Below, piece after piece: positions 14,623 to 20,938 of a stretch of 20,938 bases of DNA. The notes under the pieces were generated by a model. That model was given only the letters and a program-made list of their open reading frames with translations. It ran no database searches and was not told the origin of the DNA. Source of the stretch: DAOQVB01 sp964400865 (GTDB lineage: Bacteria; Patescibacteriota; Microgenomatia; UBA1400; PJMF01); the NCBI GenBank assembly GCA_964400865.1, contig CAYNWG010000015.1:1-20938 (forward strand), given 5' to 3'. The translations under genes were made by a program, and so were the position numbers. Each line of letters begins with the position of its first letter. Position 1 is the first letter of the stretch.

Positions 14623-15873
14623 ATGTCGATGCAATCAACAAAAGTGTTTATGATTGGTTGGGAATACCCTCCACATAACAGTGGAGGTCTTGGTGTTGCC
14701 TGTGACGGCTTAACTCGAGCGCTAGCTGCTCAGAATACTCACATATTTTTTACTTTACCCTACGCACATACTGGAAATGTCAAGCATTTATCCCTACTTG
14801 GTTGCATTGATCCCACGTGGGCAGAAGATGGTCAATCCGTCACGGCACCACCATTCGGAGTCTACCAAGCTAGTCCTCAAGGATTTATACCCCTTGAAGT
14901 GGCGGATATGCTCGATTCAAACCAACTCAGAGCTCTCCCTCTTTCTGAGCTTGATGCTCGGGTAAACGATTATGCAAACCTTGTTGCGCTTGAGGAGAAA
15001 AAAGTTGATAAAAAAGTTGATGTAGTTCATGCGCACGATTGGATGTCCTTCCCCGCAGCGATGAAAATTCGTCAGCAATCCAATAAACCAATAATTGCTC
15101 ACGTACATTCTACCGAATTCGATCGTGTGCCTCATGGTCAGGGAAGTCCATTTATTCATCAGGTTGAATATGAGGGTTTACTTTCAGCGACTCATATCAT
15201 TGCTGTGAGTACCTTCACAAAACAATTACTGGTAAATCAATATGCTATGGATCCAAAAAAAATCAGTGTCGTTCACAATGGCATTGATCCAATAAAACAA
15301 GAAAAAGCAGAAGTTTCATTTGCTCAAAACAGGCCGGTGATTGTGTTTATGGGGCGCTTAACAATGCAAAAAGGGGGTGACTACTTTTTACAACTAGCGC
15401 AAAGACTATTAGAAAAAATCCCCGACGCCCTTTTTGTGGTAGCTGGTAATGGAGACATGTATCATCAGCTCTTGTTTAAAACTGCCTACGATCGTCTTTC
15501 TGCACACGTGTTGTTCAGTGGTTTCGTCAGAGACAGACAGCGAGAGCTGTTGCTCAATCGAGCCGATGTGTTTGTTATGCCATCACTTTCCGAGCCGTTT
15601 GGGTTAGTTGCGTTGGAAGCAGCTCAACGTCATACACCCGTGGTGGTAAGTAAACAATCTGGTGTAGCCGAGGTATTGCCCTCAGCAGTTCAAATTGATT
15701 TTTGGGACGTTGACAGAATGGTGCAAGAAATTACACATTTAATTAAAAATCCAGATGCAGCCCAAGACAAAGTACAAAAACAACTGGTAGATATTTCTGA
15801 AGTAACTTGGTCAACCGCAGCTGGCAAGGTGAGAGATATATATCAGCGTTTATTTCAAAAACCACTCAGATAA
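14623..15873 (+). CDS. glycogen/starch synthase-like glycosyltransferase (GT-B fold)
   Basis: This 416-aa protein begins with GWEYPPHNSGGLGVAC (12-27), the N-terminal glucan-synthase pattern with the GGLG nucleotide-sugar loop. HAHDW (136-140) and HVHSTEFDR follow. The C-terminal half has GRLTMQKGGD (244-253), VVAGNGDM and SEPFGLVALEAA (323-334), the donor-binding E-x7-E motif of GT-B retaining enzymes. It should transfer glucose from ADP- or UDP-glucose to a growing alpha-glucan. It is shorter than E. coli GlgA (477 aa), and a GT4 enzyme with a different acceptor is possible. The next carbohydrate genes on the same strand encode GH57 and GH15 hydrolases, which supports a glucan role. Confidence 0.8.
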   Translation: MSMQSTKVFMIGWEYPPHNSGGLGVACDGLTRALAAQNTHIFFTLPYAHTGNVKHLSLLGCIDPTWAEDGQSVTAPPFGVYQASPQGFIPLEVADMLDSNQLRALPLSELDARVNDYANLVALEEKKVDKKVDVVHAHDWMSFPAAMKIRQQSNKPIIAHVHSTEFDRVPHGQGSPFIHQVEYEGLLSATHIIAVSTFTKQLLVNQYAMDPKKISVVHNGIDPIKQEKAEVSFAQNRPVIVFMGRLTMQKGGDYFLQLAQRLLEKIPDALFVVAGNGDMYHQLLFKTAYDRLSAHVLFSGFVRDRQRELLLNRADVFVMPSLSEPFGLVALEAAQRHTPVVVSKQSGVAEVLPSAVQIDFWDVDRMVQEITHLIKNPDAAQDKVQKQLVDISEVTWSTAAGKVRDIYQRLFQKPLR

Positions 15874-15877
15874 ATTG

Positions 15878-16144
15878 TTACAGTTTTTCATCCACCAACG
15901 AAGCATCTTTTTTAAGTAAATCTAAATCAGCCTCCAAATAGGGTAATTTTTGTCCAAACCAAATTCGCACATCATCGATCGCTTGATTGTAGATGAGTGG
16001 TCCCAACTGCTTTTCAAAGAATTCGAATAATAGCTCGGCGGCCAGATCACCCAGATCTTCATCTCGTTCTTGGCGAAAGTAGGTTTGGATGAGCGAGATA
16101 ACCTCTTTTTTTCTTCCAGGAGATAAAACAGAGGTGTTTTTCAT
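15878..16144 (-). CDS. DUF2164 family protein
   Basis: This 88-aa protein matches the DUF2164 pattern: a short basic N-terminus (SPGRKKEVISLIQTYF), a DEDLGDLAAELLFEFF helix, then GPLIYNQAIDDVRIWF, which holds the conserved G-P-x-I-Y-N-Q-A-I-D segment. The family's function is unknown. It is encoded on the minus strand between plus-strand glycan genes, 4 bp from the end of the synthase gene. It shares a 42-bp gap with the divergent GH57 gene, whose promoter overlaps its own. Confidence 0.8.
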   Translation of the reverse strand: MKNTSVLSPGRKKEVISLIQTYFRQERDEDLGDLAAELLFEFFEKQLGPLIYNQAIDDVRIWFGQKLPYLEADLDLLKKDASLVDEKL

Positions 16145-16151
16145 ACTATTA

Positions 16152-16160
16152 AGTATAGCA
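16152..16160 (-). promoter_or_regulatory. extended -10 promoter of the DUF2164 gene
   Basis: The minus strand reads TGCTATACT, ending 7 nt before the ATG at 16144 and predicting a leaderless mRNA. It is the left half of a symmetric divergent promoter pair with 16172-16180. Confidence 0.6.
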
Positions 16161-16171
16161 GTCTAATTTCG

Positions 16172-16180
16172 TGCTATAGT
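16172..16180 (+). promoter_or_regulatory. extended -10 promoter of the GH57 gene
   Basis: TGCTATAGT, followed by six T and then the GTG start at 16187. The predicted transcription start falls on the start codon itself. The hexamers of the two divergent promoters are 17 bp apart, so each occupies the other's -35 position. Confidence 0.6.
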
Positions 16181-16186
16181 TTTTTT

Positions 16187-17389
16187 GTGCCACAATTGTG
16201 TTTATACCTCCATTTACACCAACCCTTAAGAATAGCCCCGTACGAAGTTTTTGATATCTCTTCTGGAAGAACTTATTTTGCAACCGCAAAAAACGATGAT
16301 AATCGGAGTATTTTTCAGAAAGTTGCTGATAAATCATACCGCCCAATGCTGAGTCTTCTTGGCAAACTTTTGCGCGAAGAACCAACATTCCGATTTGCAC
16401 TTTCCATTACTGGTGTGTTTATCGAACAAGCACAGTGGTATGCGCCTGATGTGTTAACTCTTCTTCAGGAGCTAATAAAAAGTGGTCGTGTGGAAATTAT
16501 TGCTGAAACGTACCACCACTCATTAGCGAGTTTGTATTCTCCTAAGGAATTTGAACGTCAGGTCAGATTACACCAAGAAGTAATTAAACACCATTTTAAT
16601 TATGACTCAGTAACGTTCCGAAATACCGAATTAATTTACTCCAATCAAATAGCTGAACAAGTTAAACAATTGGGTTTTATTGGTACTTTGACAGAGGCGG
16701 TGGATCGCTATTTGGGAAATCGACCGAAAACTATGGTTTATGGCAGTATGGGTTGGCCGCAACTACCCTTACTCTTGAAACACGCTCAGCTATCTGACGA
16801 CATTGCTTTTCGCTTTTCTGACAAATCTTGGCCAATGTTTCCCCTTCACTCAGAACACTACTTTGATTGGTTGCAAGCTTACGGCCAAGAAGAAATTGTT
16901 AATTTATTTATGGACTTTGAAACTTTTGGCGAGCACCAATGGCAAGACACTGGTATTTTCGATTTTATTGACGCGCTTGTTCATAAAGTCATCGCGGATC
17001 CCTATGGCGAATTTGTAGTACCTAGAGAGATTTTTGAAGCACTTGATTCAGAAATTCCCCTTCCCGTCTATGATGTGCCAGATCCAATTTCTTGGGCAGA
17101 TGTGGATAGGGATTTAACTGCATGGGTAGATAACGTCTATCAAAAGGACACGCTCCGCTTAGTGTATGAGTTGGAATTGCCGATTTTAGCGTCAAATGAC
17201 TCAAAATTAATCAACGATTGGCGTAATCTTCAAACTAGCGACCACTTTTATTATATGTGTACGAAATGGTCGGCAGATGGCGATGTGCATGCTTATTTTT
17301 CTCCATATGAATCGCCGTATGAAGCATATCGCAGGTACAGTACAGTACTCGCTGATATGATGGGCAGACTTGGGGTTGCGACATCGTAG
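16187..17389 (+). CDS. glycoside hydrolase family 57 (alpha-amylase type)
   Basis: This 400-aa protein has the GH57 conserved regions: HLHQP (9-13); the region 3 block FRNTELIYS (144-152), where E148 is the expected nucleophile; and MDFETFGEHQW (242-252), where D243 is the expected acid/base. GH57 enzymes hydrolyse or rearrange alpha-1,4-glucans. No signal peptide is present (the protein begins VPQLCLYLHL after a GTG start), so it should act inside the cell on stored glucan. The short length fits a catalytic barrel plus helical segment without extra binding domains. The GTG start is supported by an extended -10 box that ends 6 nt before it. The glucoamylase gene follows after 21 bp on the same strand. 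Confidence 0.9.
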   Translation: MPQLCLYLHLHQPLRIAPYEVFDISSGRTYFATAKNDDNRSIFQKVADKSYRPMLSLLGKLLREEPTFRFALSITGVFIEQAQWYAPDVLTLLQELIKSGRVEIIAETYHHSLASLYSPKEFERQVRLHQEVIKHHFNYDSVTFRNTELIYSNQIAEQVKQLGFIGTLTEAVDRYLGNRPKTMVYGSMGWPQLPLLLKHAQLSDDIAFRFSDKSWPMFPLHSEHYFDWLQAYGQEEIVNLFMDFETFGEHQWQDTGIFDFIDALVHKVIADPYGEFVVPREIFEALDSEIPLPVYDVPDPISWADVDRDLTAWVDNVYQKDTLRLVYELELPILASNDSKLINDWRNLQTSDHFYYMCTKWSADGDVHAYFSPYESPYEAYRRYSTVLADMMGRLGVATS

Positions 17390-17399
17390 TTCAGTTGCT

Positions 17400-17403
17400 A
17401 GGA
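17400..17403 (+). promoter_or_regulatory. ribosome binding site of the glucoamylase gene
   Basis: AGGA lies 7 nt before the ATG at 17411. It is the clearest Shine-Dalgarno sequence in the window and serves a gene inside an operon, in contrast to the leaderless first genes. Confidence 0.5.
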
Positions 17404-17410
17404 TGGATCA

Positions 17411-19390
17411 ATGCCCAGAGCTCTTACCCTTGGAAATGGAAAATTTTTAGTTTGTTTGGATAAATACGGTTTTGTTCGTGATATGTACTATCCCTACGTT
17501 GGATTGGAAAATCATGTTGCAGGTCAAAAACATCGAATTGGTTTTCAAATTAATCAAGTTTTTTCTTGGCTCGATGATGGTAGCTGGCAGATATCTATTG
17601 GGTATAAACCAGAAACAATGGTGGGCTATTTAGTCTGCAAAAATGATCAACTCCAGACAACCATAGTCATGGAGGACATCGTTTATAACGAAACAGACAT
17701 TTTTATTCGTCAGGTAGATGTGTACAATCACTCAGACGTTGAGATGGATATTAAGGTGTTTTTTCATCAGGTCTTTCATATTAGTGAAAGTAAAAAGCGT
17801 AATACCGCATTCTACGATCCCACCCACAACTCAATTGTTCATTATAAAGGTCGTCGTGTCTTCATTATTAATGGACGAACCACTACAGGCGGAGCGATTG
17901 ACGATTACACCGTTGGAGCGTACGAATATGACAATAAAGAAGGTTCTTTTCGTGATGCAGAAGATGGCGTTTTGGGAAAAAACGCAGTTGAGCACGGTTC
18001 AGTAGATTCGGTGGTGCGCTTTTCACTCAATTGTTTACCAAAAGAAAAATCAAGGGTATTTTATTGGATCTGCGCTGGACGATCGCTTGATCAAGCTTAC
18101 GCACTCAATGAGATTGTGATGCAGAAAACACCCGCCGCGATGCTTCATAGCACAGAGGCATTTTGGCATTCTTGGCTTAAAACAAATACTGCAGATACTT
18201 CAGTCTTAACAAAAGAACAAAAGAAATTATTTGATACCTCTCTTTTTATCTTGAGGTGTCACACTGATAATCGCGGGGGCATCATCGCAAGTGCAGATAG
18301 TGCCATGATTGAGTACGGAAAAGATGACTACAGCTATATGTGGCCCAGAGATGCTGCATTCATAGTCTCAACTCTAGCACGGGCAGGCTACGATGAGGTT
18401 ACCAAGCCATTTTTCAATTTTTGTAAGGAAGTTCTGCATCCAGATGGTTACTTACATCATCGCTATAGACCAGATAAAAGCTTGGGTTCAACCTGGCATT
18501 CCACCACTTCGCAAACTGATTGGTTAAAGGATAAAATTCTGCAGTTACCAATTCAAGAAGATGAGACAGCCAGTGTGTTGTTTGCGCTTTGGCAACACTA
18601 CTCTACTTCAAAAGATTTGGAATTTATTGAGATGTTATACAAGCCTATGATCGAAAAAATGGCGGAGTTCTTGGTTTCATTTAGAGATAAAGAAACAGGG
18701 CTGCCGCTGCCATCCTATGATCTTTGGGAAGAAAAAATTGGTATTTCCACTTACACTTGTTCCGCGGTCTATGCTGGATTGATGGCAGCGGCTCAATTTT
18801 GTGAATTACTCGATAAACGAGACAGAATGAGGAAGTATAAGCAAACTGCTCAGGAGATTAAAGATGCCGCGATCAAGCATTTGTTTAGTGAAGATCTAGA
18901 CGCATTTGTACGTATAGCATATCAAGATTCGCAAGCTGGCATTCGGCAGGAAAAGGTAGTTGATGCCAGCTCGTTATTTGGCTTGTGGTATTTTGGGATG
19001 CTAGAACAATCCCACCCTTTATTTCAAAAAACTTTGGCACAAGTCAGAATTCGCCTCCGAGATCCAGCTTTAGTTGGTGGGTATATTCGATATGAGAATG
19101 ATGCGTACTTTAAGGATACAGATATTTCTAACCCATGGATAATTACCACATTGTGGGAAGCCTTACGCAAGTTGTACAAGCCGGAAGTGACTGTACATGA
19201 TTTGGAATACGTCGAGGAGGTACTGGATTGGGTGGTGAAGCATCGATATAATTCTGGGGTGTTGGCAGAACAACTCAATCCGTACACAGGAGAATCTCGT
19301 TCGGCCACTCCTCTTGTCTGGTCGCATGCGGTTTATATTGAAACAATCTTGAAATATCTAGAAAAACGTGCACAATTAGCTGTCACATGA
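17411..19390 (+). CDS. glucoamylase, glycoside hydrolase family 15
   Basis: This 659-aa protein has the bacterial/archaeal GH15 layout: an N-terminal beta-sandwich domain (about 1-255, starting GNGKFLVCLDKYGFVRDMYYP) and a C-terminal (alpha/alpha)6 barrel (about 265-650). YMWPRDAAF (309-317) is a substrate-binding block. LPLPSYDLWEEK (431-442) holds the catalytic acid, at E440 or E441. LAEQLNP (618-624) with E620 holds the catalytic base. GH15 enzymes release beta-glucose from the non-reducing ends of alpha-glucans; trehalases of this family are the main alternative. No signal peptide is seen. The TGA stop overlaps the ATG of the sugar-kinase gene (ATGA), so the two are translationally coupled. 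Confidence 0.92.
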   Translation: MPRALTLGNGKFLVCLDKYGFVRDMYYPYVGLENHVAGQKHRIGFQINQVFSWLDDGSWQISIGYKPETMVGYLVCKNDQLQTTIVMEDIVYNETDIFIRQVDVYNHSDVEMDIKVFFHQVFHISESKKRNTAFYDPTHNSIVHYKGRRVFIINGRTTTGGAIDDYTVGAYEYDNKEGSFRDAEDGVLGKNAVEHGSVDSVVRFSLNCLPKEKSRVFYWICAGRSLDQAYALNEIVMQKTPAAMLHSTEAFWHSWLKTNTADTSVLTKEQKKLFDTSLFILRCHTDNRGGIIASADSAMIEYGKDDYSYMWPRDAAFIVSTLARAGYDEVTKPFFNFCKEVLHPDGYLHHRYRPDKSLGSTWHSTTSQTDWLKDKILQLPIQEDETASVLFALWQHYSTSKDLEFIEMLYKPMIEKMAEFLVSFRDKETGLPLPSYDLWEEKIGISTYTCSAVYAGLMAAAQFCELLDKRDRMRKYKQTAQEIKDAAIKHLFSEDLDAFVRIAYQDSQAGIRQEKVVDASSLFGLWYFGMLEQSHPLFQKTLAQVRIRLRDPALVGGYIRYENDAYFKDTDISNPWIITTLWEALRKLYKPEVTVHDLEYVEEVLDWVVKHRYNSGVLAEQLNPYTGESRSATPLVWSHAVYIETILKYLEKRAQLAVT

Positions 19391-20310
19391 CAGAACGATT
19401 TTTTCTTGGCATAGATGGTGGTGGTAGCAAAACCAGCGTGGTGTGTGTTAATGAAGCAGGTAGCGTAGTTGGTCAGGGTAGTGCTGGCCCAACAAATTTA
19501 ACGTCTACCAGCGTAGGCGCCGCTTCGCTCAATTTACGCGAGGGTGTGCGGCAAGCGTTGGAAAACTTGCCTCAGGATAAAATTGTCGCGAAACTAGTGA
19601 TGGGTTTGGCCGGGATGGATTCTGAGTCTGAGCATGATGTGGCAATTGAAGTTTTTGCCAAAATTATCTCTCCATTTGGCATTCAAAATTTTGAGCTTGT
19701 TAACGATAGTGAAATTGCGCTGGAGAATGGTAGTAACAACCCAAACGCTTTTGTTTTAATTTCGGGCACAGGCTCCAATTGTCATGGCAGAAACGCGCGG
19801 GGGAAAACCGCCAAAGCTGGTGGAATGGACTATTTACTCGCCGATCAGGGTTCTGGCTATGCGATTGGTCGCCAAGTTTTACTTGCAGCAGTGAAAAGCT
19901 ATGATGGAAGGGGGAAAAAAACAATTTTGGAACAACTAGTTTGTCAACACTTTGGTCTTTTAGATTGTTCCTCAATGAAAGCGGCGGTGTATCAACCGCC
20001 GCTCAACAAACTGGAAATTGGGCAATTTACAACATTGTGTCGGCAAGCAGTAGACCAAGCCGACGAAGTAGCGCTCGCAATTTTTGACGAGGCAGTGGAA
20101 GAATTGCTCGCGCACATTGCTTCTGTTTTGCGCCAGTTAGAATTAGAGACCATTCCAACAGAGGGAGTTCTTTCTGGATCAGTGCTCGATATACCCTACA
20201 TAAGAGAAAAACTGATTTGGTTTTCTGGTGAACGTTGGTCACAAGTGACTTTGACTACACCTAATCAGCCGCCAGTTTGGGGGGCAATCAAGTTAGCACT
20301 TCGCACTTAA
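19387..20310 (+). CDS. BadF/BadG-type ATPase, N-acetylglucosamine kinase-like sugar kinase
   Basis: This 307-aa protein of the ASKHA (actin-like) fold opens with FFLGIDGGGSKTSVVC (5-20), the phosphate-1 loop with D10. VNDSEIAL (105-112) holds the likely catalytic D107. ISGTGSN (125-131) is the phosphate-2 loop, GSGYAIGRQ (155-163) is the family signature, and LSGSVL near residue 262 lies in the adenosine region. Family members phosphorylate GlcNAc, glucosamine or glucose; others activate CoA dehydratases. Coupling by ATGA overlap to the glucoamylase suggests it phosphorylates a sugar released by these hydrolases, possibly glucose. The exact substrate is inference. Confidence 0.85.
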   Translation: MTERFFLGIDGGGSKTSVVCVNEAGSVVGQGSAGPTNLTSTSVGAASLNLREGVRQALENLPQDKIVAKLVMGLAGMDSESEHDVAIEVFAKIISPFGIQNFELVNDSEIALENGSNNPNAFVLISGTGSNCHGRNARGKTAKAGGMDYLLADQGSGYAIGRQVLLAAVKSYDGRGKKTILEQLVCQHFGLLDCSSMKAAVYQPPLNKLEIGQFTTLCRQAVDQADEVALAIFDEAVEELLAHIASVLRQLELETIPTEGVLSGSVLDIPYIREKLIWFSGERWSQVTLTTPNQPPVWGAIKLALRT

Positions 20311-20834
20311 GTGATTACTTCTGGACGTCTAATCAATTCTAATGTATAGGTTGAATCAACAAATCTCTCACTTGAGCTACCGATATCTCTACGTATTCCA
20401 CAAGATAATACAAGTTTTTCAAAATCGCTTCCAAAATTTCCTTTAAATTTTCCATATTTTAAGCTATTCTCATGACGGCCATCAACTGATTCAGTGTAGA
20501 TATTATATTTCTCTTTAAGACCAGTGGCATGATGCTCAGAATGATATATATTAATTTCCGAACCCTCCGATGATCTTTCCACAATTACCTTGCAAGCAAG
20601 ACTACCATGACTTTTTTCAATATCGACGGTTACTTTTGTGTTTTTCTCAATTGATATATTTGATAACTTATACCCCAAGTTGCGAAATTGTCCATCTGGC
20701 AAGCGATATTCAATTTTCATCTCACAACTCGATAATTTAATCGGATCTTTACTTGTTCTTGCCCGTTCTTTTATTTCCCACTTATTCCAAACATAACCAG
20801 CTAAAGCTACGGCACACATTGAATGAGGTTGCAT
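20307..20834 (-). CDS. hypothetical protein, unrecognised
   Basis: I recognise no family for this 175-aa protein. It opens with MQPHSMCAVALAGYVW, a short hydrophobic stretch of about 11 residues that is too short for a normal membrane helix. The rest is polar with alternating strand-like segments (KVTVDIEKSH, LACKVIVER, TYTLELIRR), consistent with a beta-rich domain. Three Cys (7, 37, 83) and one near the C-terminus form no obvious metal motif. The gene overlaps the convergent kinase gene by 4 bp. A perfect TATAAT ends 10 nt before its ATG, which supports this start and real expression. Confidence 0.6.
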   Translation of the reverse strand: MQPHSMCAVALAGYVWNKWEIKERARTSKDPIKLSSCEMKIEYRLPDGQFRNLGYKLSNISIEKNTKVTVDIEKSHGSLACKVIVERSSEGSEINIYHSEHHATGLKEKYNIYTESVDGRHENSLKYGKFKGNFGSDFEKLVLSCGIRRDIGSSSERFVDSTYTLELIRRPEVIT

Positions 20835-20844
20835 AATGATGCAT

Positions 20845-20850
20845 ATTATA
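20845..20850 (-). promoter_or_regulatory. -10 box of the unrecognised 175-aa gene
   Basis: The minus strand reads TATAAT, ending 10 nt before the ATG at 20834. The predicted leader is about 3-4 nt. There is no Shine-Dalgarno sequence and no good -35 box. Confidence 0.5.
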
Positions 20851-20893
20851 CCTTTGTCTCAAGATTTATCTAGTAGACCCAAATGGATTATCG

Positions 20894-20902
20894 TGATATA
20901 CT
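20894..20902 (+). promoter_or_regulatory. extended -10 box pointing out of the window
   Basis: TGATATACT fits TGnTATANT, the pattern before many starts here. It points right and is 42 bp from the divergent TATAAT at 20845-20850. Confidence 0.35.
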
Positions 20903-20914
20903 TCACCTTGAAGT
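20900..20914. repeat. inverted repeat near the right edge
   Basis: ACTTCA (20900-20905) and TGAAGT (20909-20914) are a perfect 6-bp repeat around CCT, immediately downstream of the extended -10 box. Confidence 0.25.
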
Positions 20915-20938
20915 TTAGGAACAGTCTGTTCTCGGTGA
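20908..20938 (+). CDS. possible start of a plus-strand gene (TTG start), cut by the window edge
   Basis: TTG at 20908, 5 nt after the extended -10 box at 20894-20902, opens a frame reading MKFRNSLFSV with no stop before the edge. The Lys/Arg then hydrophobic order could be the start of a signal peptide. Only ten codons are visible, so this is a weak call based mainly on the promoter spacing used by neighbouring genes. Confidence 0.25.
   Translation, partial: MKFRNSLFSV
20919..20931. promoter_or_regulatory. 13-bp palindrome near the right edge
   Basis: GAACAG-T-CTGTTC is a perfect 6+1+6 inverted repeat. It resembles operators for dimeric repressors, but it lies inside the possible TTG-started frame and no regulator is visible. 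Confidence 0.3.

Noticed and set aside
19024..19975. 94- and 91-aa open frames on the minus strand
   Set aside because: They are antisense to the GH15 and kinase genes, with no homology and no promoter.
20919..20931. Possible LexA/SOS box
   Set aside because: The spacing is GAAC-N5-GTTC, whereas the Gram-positive LexA site has four central bases (GAAC-N4-GTTC); no lexA or recA gene is in the window.
1..20938. Alternative genetic code with UGA as glycine
   Set aside because: TGA ends two genes exactly where the next gene begins (13874-13876 and 19388-19390), and conserved proteins read normally without internal TGA codons.
1..20938. CRISPR array, insertion sequence or prophage
   Set aside because: No regularly spaced direct repeats, transposase, integrase or phage structural genes were seen on either strand.

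Overview
The window looks like chromosomal DNA from an AT-rich, small-genome bacterium of the Candidate Phyla Radiation (Patescibacteria), most like the Microgenomates/Katanobacteria side. This rests on gene content: transketolase split into two ORFs, an L-lactate dehydrogenase, a GH57/GH15/glycogen-synthase-like cluster, a large membrane-anchored LytR_C-type protein next to the ATP synthase genes, and very tight packing on both strands. The lineage is inferred from these families, not from a marker gene. TGA acts as an ordinary stop (for example in the TGA/ATG overlap at 19387-19390), so the Gracilibacteria UGA=Gly code is not in use.

Layout. 1-2587 (minus strand): a 583-aa membrane protein, then the 5' part of atpB (F1Fo ATP synthase subunit a), which runs off the left edge. 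A near-consensus promoter sits in the last codons of the upstream gene, and a terminator-like hairpin begins almost exactly at its predicted start site. 2717-7282 (plus): an isolated 1521-aa protein with a clear N-terminal GHKL ATPase domain, a probable second, degenerate GHKL-like region and a C-terminal HELEH metallopeptidase-like motif. This is the most unusual gene here. 7330-8364 (minus): a SAM methyltransferase. 8489-8562 (minus): tRNA-Lys(UUU). 8651-9502 (plus): mutM. 9528-9938 (minus): a zinc-ribbon membrane protein. 10071-12828 (minus): split transketolase followed by ldh. 12867-13571 (plus): truB. 13552-14506 (minus): a ParB/SerK-like protein overlapping a DUF1599 (Nmad1) protein. 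14623-20310: a carbohydrate block with a glycogen-synthase-like glycosyltransferase, GH57 amylase, GH15 glucoamylase and a BadF-type sugar kinase on the plus strand, and a small DUF2164 gene on the minus strand inside the block. 20307-20834 (minus): an unrecognised protein. A possible plus-strand gene starts at 20908 and leaves the window.

How the genes work together. The carbohydrate block could build and break down an alpha-glucan: synthase, endo-acting GH57, exo-acting GH15 and a kinase for a released sugar. Glycolysis, the non-oxidative pentose route through transketolase and lactate fermentation through LDH would follow. MutM, TruB and tRNA-Lys are housekeeping.

A pattern runs through the window. 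At least nine genes that start transcription units have a -10 box, often an extended TGnTATANT, ending only 6-12 nt before the start codon, with no Shine-Dalgarno sequence. This implies leaderless or nearly leaderless mRNAs. Two divergent gene pairs share overlapping promoters in 38- and 42-bp gaps. No CRISPR array, insertion sequence or rRNA was seen, and no stretch over about 135 bp lacks a gene.
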